Of a stretch of 64,000 bases of DNA, positions 10,331-20,244 are shown piece by piece. Every line of letters begins with the position of its first letter. Within the stretch, counting starts at the first letter, position 1. Source of the stretch: Nicotiana tabacum. Lineage: Eukaryota; Streptophyta; Magnoliopsida; Solanales; Solanaceae. The DNA is taken from the NCBI RefSeq assembly GCF_000715075.1, contig NC_134081.1:112132289-112196288 (forward strand), written 5' to 3'. A program made the position numbers and the translations under genes. Below the pieces are notes generated by a model, which worked only from the letters and a program-made list of their open reading frames with translations, ran no database searches and was not told the DNA's origin.

Positions 10331-11057
10331 CATTAGAATCTGCAGAAAACTAGATTTTCCAAAGTCCAAACATCCCGTGGCCTATCCGAAACTCACCCGA
10401 GTCCTCAGGGCTCCAAACCAAACATGCACACAAGTCTAAAAATATCATACGAACTTGCTCGCGCGATCAAATCACCAAAATAACACCTGGAACTACGAAT
10501 TTAGCACCAAATCTAATGAAATTCTCAAGAACACTTTAAAATTCCTATTTTCTCAACTGGACGTCCGAATCACATCAAATCAACTCCGTTTCTCACCAAA
10601 TTTCACAGACAAGTCATAAATATTATAATAAACCTGTATCGGACTCCGGAACCAAAACACTGACCCGCTACTAACAATGCCAAACGTCAATCAATTCTTA
10701 AAAATAAATAATTTTCAGACTTTTAATTTTCATCAAAAATTCATAACTCGAGCTAGGGACCTCCGAATTCGATTTCGGGCATACGCCCAGGTCCCATAAT
10801 TCGATACGGACCCACCAGGACCGTCAAAATACGGATCCATGCCCGTTTACCAAAAATGTTGACCGAAATCAACTAAAATCAACTTTTAAGGCAAAAATTC
10901 TTATTTTCATCAATTTTTTAACATAAAAATTTTCCGAAAACATGCTCGGACTGCGCACGCAAATCGAGGAGGGTAAAAATGAGATTTTTAAGGCTTAAGA
11001 GCGCAAAATCGAATTGTAAAACATAAGATGACGTACCATACACGCAAGTCATAATGA

Positions 11058-11274
11058 TCATATCGTTATGGAATGTACAGAGATGATGTGTCTCAAGTTA
11101 TTTTTGGAAACAGTGTAAGCATCTTCGTCTTTATATACGAACTCACACTTCCTAGCAAGGTTGAGCATTGACATTAGCAAAACCCTTGGTACAACTGCAG
11201 GTTTTAGGCATTCTTGATTCAAATCCTTCCATCTATTCTCTATTATTTTCCTAATCTCCTCTTTCCAGTTCTCT
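11058..11274 (-). pseudogene. Terpene synthase C-terminal exon relic
   Basis: The minus strand after a splice-acceptor-like TTATGGATGCAG (ending at 11275) has 71 open codons to a TGA at 11060-11058. The residues [16 protein letters not shown], then [32 protein letters not shown] and a terminal SITI match the last-exon pattern of plant terpene synthases (WKDINEECL-type, LNLAR..DV.YK..D.YT, then a short hydrophobic end). Such enzymes cyclise prenyl diphosphates; this end lacks the DDXXD metal site, which lies in earlier exons. No other exon is recognisable in the window. The stop falls exactly where LTR A sequence begins. It could be a pseudogene or the tail of a disrupted gene whose other exons lie elsewhere. 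TPS subfamily is unassigned. Confidence 0.7.
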
Positions 11275-11719
11275 CTGCATCCATAAGAGCACTAATGAGA
11301 TTACGTCCATAAAACTCAACTAGATTATGTACCTAGTGTTTCCTCCGGCAACATTTCTTTTAATCTATTTAAAAAAGAATGATAACTTAATTTTATAGCA
11401 GTTTAATTTTAAAATTAAAATTTGTATGTATTCAAAATTTGCCACATCAAATAAAACGGAGATAATACTCATTTAGTGGTACTATTCAAATATCATGTTA
11501 GATTGCGATCGGCACTTGTCATATCAATATGGAGTATTATAAGGTTGCCTTTACTTATTTAGTGGTACTATTCAAATATCACATTTTAAATGACAATTGG
11601 TACTTGTCTTGTCAATATGCCTTATTTTAGTACTAGGTTGGAATAGCACGGGCCAACAAACAAAGGAATATCAATTGTAGAGATCAACTCTTAGCTTCTT
11701 TCGTCATTGTCAGATTAAT
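11275..11719. other. AT-rich spacer, possible TPS intron
   Basis: No open frame or repeat I can name. A motif TTTAGTGGTACTATTCAAATATCA occurs twice (about 11472 and 11559), indicating a local duplication. If the exon to the left is a terpene synthase, this would be its upstream intron. Confidence 0.4.
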
Positions 11720-11957
11720 TAGGAATGGCAATGGGGCGGGGCGAGGCGGATGCGAGGCGGATGCGGATGCGGGGTGGGTTTGAGCTTAACCCACAAAATT
11801 TTTCACCCACCCCGCACAACTTAATTTTGAAAAAAAATATATTTTTATCTTTTTTTGCTTTCAGTTTTTTTGATCAGTTTACTACTTTAACGTCTACAAT
11901 TATTTTACAATTATTTTATTTATATACTTGTATTAGTTAAAGAATTATTTTCTTCGT

Positions 11958-12017
<60 letters not shown>

Positions 12018-12598
12018 ACATATATCAAATGTATCATCTTTAAATATGTTTCAGTATTATATGAAATTTCATTCTTATTATTCTCTTACGCTTTAATGAG
12101 TTCTAGTTAATTTTATATTTGATGCAGTTTTTCAAAATTTAATTTCTCAGAAGGAAATAAATCAGCTCGTGAGAAAGCTAGAATTAAATGAAAGCAAAGT
12201 TCAATTCAATCCTTCTAAACTCACAAACTTGGTAAATATTAATTTTATTCACAAAGATATAAGCATGTAGTGGGGATAACGAGTCCAGACATTACGGAAA
12301 GTAATGAATTTTATCGCTTTGATTTTATTTTTTTGAATGAAAAAGTTTGAGACATTAAAATTAATAAGAAAATCTGATATTTTCTTTCCATAAGAACCAG
12401 AAACGTTCATACTCAATTTCATTAACAGATTGGATCAATTTTTCTTCCAAACATAGTTAGTTTCAAAATGTGAAAGGAGAAAACCTACAACCCTCCCCGA
12501 CCCGCGTTAGATTTATTTAGAAAAGGTTCAACCCGTCCTGCCCCGCATCCGCATAATGCCAAACCTGCCCGCGCCCGCCCCACCCCATTGCCATCGAG
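11720..12598. mobile_element. Terminal-inverted-repeat element with GC-rich ends (hAT-like, non-autonomous?)
   Basis: The left end reads AGGAATGGCAATGGGGCGGG and the right end, in reverse complement, reads GATGGCAATGGGGTGGGGCG. Inside these, both sides share GCGGATGCGGGG and a GGGTT(T)GA motif, so imperfect inverted repeats extend about 80-100 bp. The middle is AT-rich with a (TA)n run and no transposase. The GGATGGCAA-type tip resembles plant hAT ends. Flanking 8-mers (AGATTAAT and GATTATTA) match only partly, so the target duplication is uncertain. Confidence 0.55.
11964..12014. repeat. (TA)n microsatellite
   Basis: An uninterrupted TA dinucleotide run of about 51 bp inside the inverted-repeat element. 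Confidence 0.95.
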
Positions 12599-12695
12599 GG
12601 ATTATTATCTTCTCTTCTCGTACTACGATAGGACAGATAAGACCTCCTTTATCTTTTTTTCCTCCTTTTATTTTCCCAGCCGAAATATATCTAGT

Positions 12696-12907
12696 ACTGC
12701 AACGTTTGTTTTCTGAAAATGTTGGTGTTAAAGTATTCATTTTAGTTAATCAGTTCATATAACATGGGTAGGGTATTTTGCAATTATTTCTATTATATAA
12801 GACTGCAACGTTTGTTTTCTGAAAATGTTGGTATTAAAGTATTCATTTTAGTTAATCAGTTCATATAACATGGGTAGGGTATTTTGCAATTATTTCTATT
12901 ATATAAG
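12696..12907. repeat. 106-bp tandem duplication
   Basis: Two almost identical units (12696-12801 and 12802-12907), each beginning ACTGCAACGTTTG and ending in TATTATATAAG. There are very few differences, so the duplication is recent. A (TA)n run follows at 12918-12947. Confidence 0.92.
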
Positions 12908-12916
12908 ATTTAAGAG

Positions 12917-12948
<32 letters not shown>

Positions 12949-13043
12949 TAGTAAGAATAGCCCGTGTTGCGCATGGGCCCAATAACCATATGGTCGGGAG
13001 TAGAGTTAGACTGTTGACTACGGGTTTGATCGAATCATATAAC

Positions 13044-14007
13044 TGTTGATGTTTTATTTTTTTAAGATGAAATAGTCTTAAAATGAGGGTGAATGGGAAA
13101 TGGAGGAAAAATAAAATTTTTGAGTAAAATTTTAAGTTTCCCTCTCTTGACAATGAGACATTGTCCCATATTGGAAGAGGAAGAGATTTTTGGTGGGTAT
13201 ACATATAATTGCTCTTCTTGTAGCTCTTAAAGAGTTAAGAAGAAAGCAAGCCTCGCGCCGTCGTCGTCGCTCGGCTCGGCTTCGGTTTCGGCTTCGGCTT
13301 CGGTCAAATGATCGATTGATTAATTAAATTTTTGGACCAAATTTATTTGTTAATAGTAAATATTAACGTAAGATTATCCGCATTTATAACGGATATTTTT
13401 CAATCAGTGTATTGACCATTTGGCAGCCGCCTAATGCTCTTCCCACCATGGCAGCCGCCTAATGCTCTTCCCACCATGAATGTGCTTGCTCCACAAACAT
13501 GAATGTGCTTGCTCCACAAACAAGCTAATGCTTGCTCCACCATGGAGGGTGGACGTTTGGTCTTCTTCAACACTGGCTGCTATATATATGTGCAGCAGAT
13601 GTTGAAGAAAGATACTCAACACACAACACACAAGACACAAACTGAAATCGCTCAACAGATTTGGCTATACATTGCACTCCTTCCTCTCAGCATTTCCATA
13701 CGATTTTCTGAGTTTCTACTCCTTCGTTCTGCATTGTTTTAACTTCAAACAAAGCAACTGTAAGTGTGATTTGCTACCGAACTTTGTGTTCGCTGAAACA
13801 CTGGGGTTTGAAGTACCGCTACACCAGTGTGTGATTCGTTCTATCCTGGGAGGAAATAATCCATTACCTTGGGTACTAGGAGGGGATTAAATTCCTTAAG
13901 AAAATACTGTAAATTCAGTGGGCTCGAATTAATTACTGTTTCATTACGTTAACTTATATTTTACAGAATTATTATTTACAAATACAGCAATATTGGCGGG
14001 ACTAACA
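13044..14007 (+). repeat. 5' LTR of the copia element
   Basis: Pairs with 18697-19683. A TATA-like TATATATATG lies at 13581-13590, with a likely transcript start about 30 bp downstream. A CGGCTT hexamer-type run (13275-13308) is longer in the 3' LTR. A 24-28 bp unit (GCAGCCGCCTAATGCTCTTCCCACCAT) is duplicated at 13423-13478 in this copy only. Consensus splice signals flank 13760-13966. Confidence 0.93.
13760..13966 (+). other. Possible intron inside the copia LTR (R/U5)
   Basis: The donor-like CTG|TAAGTGTG context has GT at 13760. The acceptor-like TTATATTTTACAG ends at 13966. The same donor (GT at 19435) and an acceptor with a canonical TTTTGCAG end (19642) are kept in the 3' LTR. Use in RNA is inferred, not shown. 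Confidence 0.4.
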
Positions 14008-14008
14008 A

Positions 14009-14024
14009 TCTTAAGGAATTTAAT
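14009..14024 (+). other. Primer-binding position, self-complementary to the LTR
   Basis: The 16 bases just after the 5' LTR (TCTTAAGGAATTTAAT) are the exact reverse complement of 13886-13901 inside the 5' LTR, and of the same stretch at 19562-19577 in the 3' LTR. No match to the common TGGTATCAGAGC site is present. The geometry would let the LTR segment prime toward the LTR end with a 1-nt gap. Confidence 0.5.
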
Positions 14025-14186
14025 ATTTATTTCTGTATTTGTGTTATTCTTATTATTCTGCAAACTAAAACCTTTGTGGTTTTGTGTACTCCTGTTTTGG
14101 AGAGTAAAGCCTTCGTGGCGTTTTGTTGGAGATTAAAATCTACGTGATTTTTTACTCCAGTTTAAAAACGTGTATTAAACGTTTGT
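14025..14186 (+). other. Copia leader
   Basis: Noncoding, with three imperfect repeats of a TTTGTGGTTTTGTGTACTCC / CTTCGTGGCGTTTTGTTGGAG type (14070-14160) that resemble hairpin or protein-binding repeats. The gag ATG follows at 14187. Confidence 0.5.
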
Positions 14187-14735
14187 TTGTGTCAATTTTT
14201 TTTCCCAGAAAAAATGACGACTGAAAGCGAAAACCAAGCTGTTCCGATGGTGACTGCCAACGCATCGACAAGCCGAACACCGGCGTTGGCACCGGCAGAA
14301 AAACCCAAAAAATTTTTCGGGATTGATTTCAAGCGCTGGCAGCAGAAGATGTTCTTCTACTTAACTACGTTATGTCTACAGAAGTTCATCAAGGAAGATG
14401 TTCCTGATCTGCCAGATAAAACTCCAGAGAATGAACGCTTTCTCGTGATTGAAGCGTGGAAGCATTCTGATTTTTTATGCAAGAATTATATTCTTAGCGG
14501 ACTGGATGATAATCTGTATAATGTATACAGTAGCGTGGAGACGTCAAAAGAATTATGGAATGCGCTTGAAAAGAAATATAAAACTAAAGATGTCGGGATG
14601 AAGAAATTCGTTGCCGCAAAATTTTTAGACTACAAAATGGTAGATAGCAAATCTGTTATTACCCAAGTCCAGGAATTGCAAGTGATTATTCATGATCTAC
14701 TTGCTGAAGGTCTTGTCATCAACGAAGTATTCTAA
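14187..14735 (+). pseudogene. Copia gag, N-terminal part
   Basis: The ATG at 14187 starts a 182-residue open segment with the copia gag core: FFGIDFKRWQQKMFFYLTTL, a block ending HSDFLCKNYILSGLDDNLYN, then SSVETSKELWNALEKKYKTK and FLDYKMVDSKSV. The frame meets a TAA at 14733-14735 and continues in the same frame as the next segment, so a single base change split the polyprotein. Gag forms the particle that packages element RNA. The start is supported by the position just after the leader and by the match to copia gag openings. Confidence 0.9.
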
Positions 14736-14744
14736 GTAGCAGCA

Positions 14745-16100
14745 ATGATTGAGAAATTGCCTCCGTTGTGGAAGGACTTCAAAAATTATTTGAAACACAA
14801 ACGAAAGAAAATGTCCCTTGAAGATCTCATTGTTCGGTTGAAAATCGAAGAGGACAATAAAGCTGCTGAAAGGAGAGGCCGTGGAAATTCAACAATAATG
14901 GGAGCAAATATTGTTGAAGATAACAAAAAGAGGAAGAAGGCTTCTGGTCCGAAATACAACCCAAGCAAGAAGCGGTTCAGTGGAAACTGCTACAACTGTG
15001 AGAAAACCGGACACAAATCTACGGAGTGTCGTGCTCCGAAGAAAGACAAGAAAAGGGGTCAAGCAAATATGGTAATAAACCATGATGATGTTGATAACTT
15101 ATGTGCCATGCTTTCTGAATGTAACTTGGTGGGAAATCCTAAACTGTGGTGGTTTGATTCAGGAGCCACTCGCCATGTTTGTGCAGTTAGAGAAGCTTTT
15201 GCTACTTATGCTCCTGCTGGACCCGGAGAGACAGTTTATATGGGAAATGCTTCAACAGCAAAAGTTGAAGGATATGGGAAGATATTTCTGAAAATGACTT
15301 CTGGCAAGGTCATGACTTTGAACAATGTCCTTCATGTTCCCGAAATGAGAAAGAATTTAGTCTCTACTGGACTTCTTGTTAAGCACGATTTTAAGTGCGT
15401 TTTTGTGTCCAACAAGGTTGTCATTAGTAAGAATGAAATATTTGTAGGAAAAGGTTACCTCACCGAGGGCCTTTTCAATCTGAATATAATGGTTGCGGAA
15501 AATAATAATAATATTTCAGATTCTTCTTACTTACTTGAGTCAAATAATTTATGGCATGTACGTTTGGGTTATGTCAATTATAAAACCTTGCGAAAAATGA
15601 TTAACTTGGAAGTACTGCCCAAGTTTGAATGCGAAAAATCAAAATGTCAAACATGTGTGGAATCTAAGTATGTTAAACATCCTTATAAGTCAGTTGAAAG
15701 GAATTCAAATCCTTTAGACTTAATTCACACAGATATTTGTGACATGAAGTCAATACCATCTCGCGGTGGAAAGAAGTATTTCATAACTTTTATTGACGAT
15801 GGTACTCGATATTGCTATGTTTACTTACTGAATAGTAAAGATGAAGCAATAGACGCATTCAGGCAATACAAAAATGAAGTTAAAACGCAACTTAACAAGA
15901 AAGTAAAAATGATAAGAAGTGATAGGGGTGGTGAATATGAATCTCCTTTTGAAGAAATATGTTTAGAATATGGAATTATTCATCAAACAACAGCCCCGTA
16001 CACGCCCCAATCTAATGGGATTGCGGAAAGAAAGAATCGCACATTAAAGGAGATGATGAATGCGTTGTTGATAAGTTCTGGTTTGCCACAAAACTCTTAG
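14745..16100 (+). pseudogene. Copia gag C-terminus, protease and integrase
   Basis: This 451-residue open segment has gag residues MIEKLPPLWKDFKNYLKHKR, the zinc knuckle CYNCEKTGHKSTEC (about residues 82-95), the protease site WWFDSGATRHVC (about 135-146), and the integrase. The integrase zinc finger reads WHVRLGYVNY...CQTC, so the second His of HHCC is replaced by Tyr. The catalytic core has HTDICD, FITFIDDGTRYCYVYLL, RSDRGGEYESPFEEIC and PYTPQSNGIAERKNRTL. A TAG at 16098-16100 ends it at a position where Trp is expected. The frame is unchanged from the gag segment. Confidence 0.93.
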
Positions 16101-16553
16101 GGGGAAGCCATTCTTACGGCTAATCGAATATTAAATCGAGTGCCCCATAGCAAAACACAATCCATTCCATATGAAAAATGGAAAGGAAGGAAGTCCAACT
16201 TGAATTATTTTAAAGTGTGAGAGTGTTTGGCAAAAGTGCAAGTTCCTAAACCCAAAAGGGTAAAGATAGGACCGAAAACCGTTGATTGTGTTTTCATAGG
16301 ATATGCGACAAATAGTAAAGCATAACGATTTCTGGTTCATAAATCAGAAAATCCCGACATTCATAATAATACGGTTATAGAATCAGATAATGCTGAGTTT
16401 TTTGAAAATATATATCCATATAAAAAGGAATGTGAGTCGTTTGGTGAAGGATCTAAACGACCTCGGGAAGAAACAAAAAAAAGTACATGTAATCAGAAGG
16501 ATCCAAGACGTAGTAAACGTCAAAGAACGTCTACTTCATTTGGACCAGATTTT
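16101..16553 (+). pseudogene. Copia integrase C-terminus and linker, two stops
   Basis: The same frame stays readable: ILTANRILNRVPHSK, PYEKWKGRK, CLAKVQVPKPKRVKIGPK, DCVFIGYATNSKA, FLVHKS and the basic [14 protein letters not shown] linker. It is broken by TGA at 16218-16220 and TAA at 16323-16325. This is the GKGY-type C-terminal integrase region leading to RT. No frameshift is needed to join it with the RT segment. Confidence 0.85.
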
Positions 16554-18140
16554 GTGATTTTCTTATTGGAGAATGAGCCTCAAACATTTAAAGAAGCTAT
16601 GATTTCTTCGGAATTATTGTTTTGGAAAGAGGCAGTCAATAGTGAAATAGAATCCATATTGAACAACCATACATGGGAATTGGTTGATCTTCCTCCTGGA
16701 AATAAACCTTTGGGTTCTAAATGGATTTTTAAGAGAAAAATCAAAGATGACGGCACTATTGATAAATTCAAGGCAAGACTCGTAGTCAAAGGGTATAGAC
16801 AACGAGAAGGTCTAGACTATTTTGATACATACTCTCCAGTTACAAGAATTACGTCCATACGGATGTTAGTAGCATTAGCTGCGATGTATGGTCTTGAAAT
16901 TCATCAAATGGATGTTAAGACGGCCTTCTTAAATGGAGAGTTGGAGGAAAAAATTTACTTTGAACAACCTGAAGGGTTTGTGGTTCCAGGTAAAGAAAAG
17001 AAGGTATGTAGACTTGTTAAGTCTCTTTACGGACTAAAACAAGCACCCAAACAATGGCATGCGAAATTTGACCAAACAATATTGTCAAATGGTTTTAAGA
17101 TAAATGAATGTGATAAATGTGTGTACATTAAAAATGTTTCAAATCACATAGTCATTGTTTGCCTATATGTGGATGATATGCTGATAATGAGTAATGACAT
17201 TGCCAACATAAATGCTACTAAGCGTATGCTCAATAGCAAGTTTGATATGAAAGACTTGGGAGTTGCTGATTTAATTCTGGGAATTAAGATCCATAAGACT
17301 CCTCAAGGTCTGGCATTGTCACAATCTCATTATATTAAGACAGTACTTGAAAAATTCAAGCACTTGGGATTTAAAGTTGCAAAGACTCCAATTGACGTGA
17401 ATCTTGCATTAGCAAAGAATAAAGGCCAAAGCATATCACAATTGGATTATGATCGTGTGTTGGGATGCTTAATGTATATCATGAATTGTACACGACCAGA
17501 TATAGCTTGTGCTATAAGTAAACTGAGTCGATATACGAGCAATCCAGGCCAATCTCATTGGATGGAAATGAAACAAGTTTTGGGATATTTAGAACATACC
17601 CAGAACTTTGAATTGCACTACAGTAATTTTCCTGCGGTGATTGAGGGATACTGTGATGCAAATTGGATCACCGGTTCAACTGATTCTAAGTCCACAAGTG
17701 GATATGTATTCACTATTGGTGGAGGAGCGTTATCTTGGAAGTCATCCGAACAAACATGTATTGCCTGCTCTACAATGGAGGCTGAATTCATAGCCTTAGA
17801 TAAAGCCGGTGAAGAAGCTGAACGGCTCCGAAATTTCTTGGAAGACATTCCATTTTGGCCCAAACCGTTGGCACCAATATGCATACATTGTGATAGTCAA
17901 GAGGCAATTGGAAGGGCTGGGAGCGTTATGTATAACGGTAAATTTTGTCATATACGACGAAGACATAAATCCGTTAGGCAATTACTCTCTAGAGGAATTA
18001 TCACAATTGACTATGTAAAGTCAAGTGATAATGTGTCGGATCCACTTACAAAAGGCCTAACTAGAGAGGTAGTTGAGAAATCATCAAGGGGAATGGGGCT
18101 ATGGCCGATAACAAGTCATTGTGGCGGTAACTCTACCTAG
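16554..18140 (+). pseudogene. Copia reverse transcriptase and RNase H
   Basis: This open segment of 528 residues starts in the linker (EPQTFKEAM) and holds copia [60 protein letters not shown], the catalytic [31 protein letters not shown] and YVDDMLIM. RNase H follows with [39 protein letters not shown] and VSDPLTKGL. The length and motif set look complete, and the frame is the same as all upstream segments. The usual His-Ile-Asp-Val-rich segment near the end reads [12 protein letters not shown]. This is a piece of the polyprotein; the first methionine here is not a natural start. Confidence 0.95.
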
Positions 18141-18680
18141 AAGACTGGAGATCCCAAGATCTAGGTTCAAGGAGATCAAACAAAGTCATTAATGACGGTT
18201 CAACATTGTCAAATAAAATTTTAGTCCGTTCTCGTGATGAGACAATGTTCAGTACCAAGGATAAAGCATTAAGGCTTTTTAATGATTTCTAAATTTGATA
18301 CGGGGTATATCAAATAGTGTATCTACAGGATGACACATTTAGGAATCACCTATGTAAGTGTGAAGTGTTAGCCGCTTCAAGGAGAACTTTGTAAGGCCAG
18401 TTCTCTACGCACTTATGAAACCAGGCGGTGTTCATGGCTGAAACGAACACAACAATGAGAACCAAAGATGGTTAAGAGTTGATTGTGTGACTTATGGTTG
18501 TCTAGGTATACACCAAAGATTGACGGTTCAAAGATATCAAATCTACCGATTGATCGAGTATATCCGACATAAGTTTACTACAGAAAGTTCAAAGGGAAAC
18601 CTACTTATCCAGATGCGATTAATCCTTGCTTGTAAATCACACCATTTTTTCATGCATACTTCCGTGATATAGCCATTCCC
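18141..18680 (+). other. Copia 3' untranslated region
   Basis: About 540 bp between the RNase H stop and the polypurine tract, with no plausible gene. Repeated phrases (GACAATGTTCAGTACCAAGG, GTTCAAGGAGA) are seen, but I can assign no function. Confidence 0.6.
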
Positions 18681-18696
18681 CATTCATGTGGGGGAT
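18681..18696 (+). other. Copia polypurine tract
   Basis: CATTCATGTGGGGGAT lies directly before the 3' LTR at 18697. A GGGGGA core at the LTR edge is the usual plus-strand primer in copia elements. Confidence 0.75.
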
Positions 18697-19683
18697 TGTT
18701 GAGATTTTATTTTTTTAAGATGAAATAGTCTTAAAATGAGGGTGAATGGGAAATGGAGGGAAAATGAAATTTTTGAGTAAAATTTTAAGTTTTCCTCTCT
18801 TGACAATGAGACATTGTCCCATATTGGAAGAGGAAGAGATTTTTGGTGGGTATATATATAATTGCTCTTCTTGTAGCTCTTAAAGAGTTAAGAAGAAAGC
18901 AAGCCTCGCGCCGTCGTCGTTCGCTCGGCTCGGCTTCGGCTACGACTACGGCTTCGGCTTCGGCTTCGGCTTCGGCTTCGGATTCGGATTTGAATTTGGA
19001 TTTGGTCAAATGATCAATTGATTGATTAATTTTTTGGACCAAATTTATTTGTTAATAGTAAATATTAACGTAAGATTATCCGTATTTGTAACGGATATTT
19101 TCCAATCCGTGTATTGACCATTTGGCAGCCGTCTAATGCTCTTCCCACCATGAATGTGCTTGCTCCACAAACATGAATGTGCTTGCTCCACAAACAAGCT
19201 AATGCTTGCTCCACCATGGAGGGTGGACGTTTGGTCTTCTTCAACGCTGGCTGCTATATATATGTGCAGCAGATGTTGAAGAAAGACACTCAACATACAA
19301 CACACAAGACACAAACTGAAATCGCTCAACAGATTTGGCTATACATTGCACTCCTTCCTCTCAGCATTTCCATACGATTTTCTGAGTTTCTACTCCCTCG
19401 TTCTGCATTGTTTTTAACTTCAAACAAAGCAACTGTAAGTGTGATTTGCTACCGAACTTTGTGTTCGCTTAAACACTGGGGTTTTGAAGTACCGCTACAC
19501 CAGTGTGTGATTCGTTCTATTCTGGGAGGAAATAATCCATTACCTTGGGTACTAGGAGGGGATTAAATTCCTTAAGAAAACACTGTGAATTCAGTGGGCT
19601 CGAATTATTTATTATTTCATTACGATAACTTATATTTTGCAGAATTATTATTTACAAATACAGCAATATTGGCGGGACTAACA
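18697..19683 (+). repeat. 3' LTR of the copia element
   Basis: Collinear with 13044-14007. It differs by an expanded CGGCTT repeat (18935-18985) and by lacking one copy of the GCAGCCGCC unit. A TATA-like stretch is at 19255-19263. Counting substitutions against the 5' LTR would date the insertion. Confidence 0.93.
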
Positions 19684-19688
19684 ATAAC

Positions 19689-20244
19689 TTTGATTCAAAT
19701 CATGTATTTGAATATGTACAAAATATTAGTTTAGACAATAAATTAAAAAGATTAGAATCCATAACTATATACTTCAAATTCTAGCTCTACCTCCAAGTAT
19801 GCTAATTACTAGAATATAATTTCTTTTTATTATGGAAAAAACTTCTATTAAAGTCCATCTTCATAGGATCCTATAGTTAATCTTATATTACTTGAAATCA
19901 TTTAAAAGGAAAGAGTATCATAATTTTATTTGAGCCTACTATCACGTGAAAATCAAATTGTAGAAGTAGCTTGCTTTATGATCGAGTTCACTAATTAGCA
20001 TAAATAAACTTTTTGCCTAACTTATATGTTGTTATTTAAAATGGTTGTGCATAGGTTCTCTAGTAATGATGTTTCCCGTTCAAAAAATATCATTTAATAT
20101 TTCGACACATATAATTAAGAAAATTATTTCATAGCATTAACATAAAATTATTTAACTAAGTGGTCCTTTGTATCTTCATTTTGAGATATATAAAATTATA
20201 TTTATGAGAAAATCAATGAATATGGGCATACCATGGTTAACTAT
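19689..20244. other. AT-rich spacer
   Basis: No feature recognised. It contains the bases that flanked the copia insertion and no convincing reading frame. Confidence 0.5.

Larger units (their letters stand above)
1..11057 (-). mobile_element. Element A: Ty3/gypsy chromovirus (Tekay/Del-like), decayed, interrupted by a LINE
   Basis: Reading on the minus strand, the order is 5' LTR (11057-5819), tRNA-iMet primer site, gag, protease, RT, RNase H, integrase, chromodomain-like tail, polypurine tract and 3' LTR (583-1, cut by the window edge). Positions 1-583 align almost base for base with about 10450-11033, which establishes the LTR pair. The domain order RT-RNaseH-INT identifies Ty3/gypsy, and the C-terminal chromodomain-like segment suggests a chromovirus. 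The coding region has several frameshifts and many in-frame stops, so it is not autonomous. The clade name rests on remembered family features, not on a tree. Confidence 0.88.
5819..11057 (-). repeat. 5' LTR of element A, interrupted by a LINE
   Basis: The LTR end lies at 5819 next to the PBS. The U3 side aligns with 1-583 up to about 11033. The final 24 bases (11034-11057) instead match the U3 start of another LTR family (27958-27980), so the right edge is hybrid or rearranged. The LTR holds tandem GGCACG..CGTGC repeats (6515-6760), the LINE (7183-9575), a minus-strand GGTAAGTG-like donor near 9917, and a CGCGTTCGCG block (10030-10325). Without the LINE it is about 2.8 kb. Confidence 0.8.
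13039..19688 (+). mobile_element. Complete Ty1/copia retrotransposon with 5-bp target duplication
   Basis: The element spans 13044-19683, flanked by ATAAC at 13039-13043 and 19684-19688. LTRs of 964 and 987 bp start TGTTGA and end TAACA. Between them lie gag, protease, integrase, RT and RNase H in the copia order (INT before RT), all in one frame. A polypurine tract precedes the 3' LTR. The usual tRNA-iMet primer site is not present after the 5' LTR. Four in-frame stops make it defective, but structurally it is whole. Confidence 0.95.
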
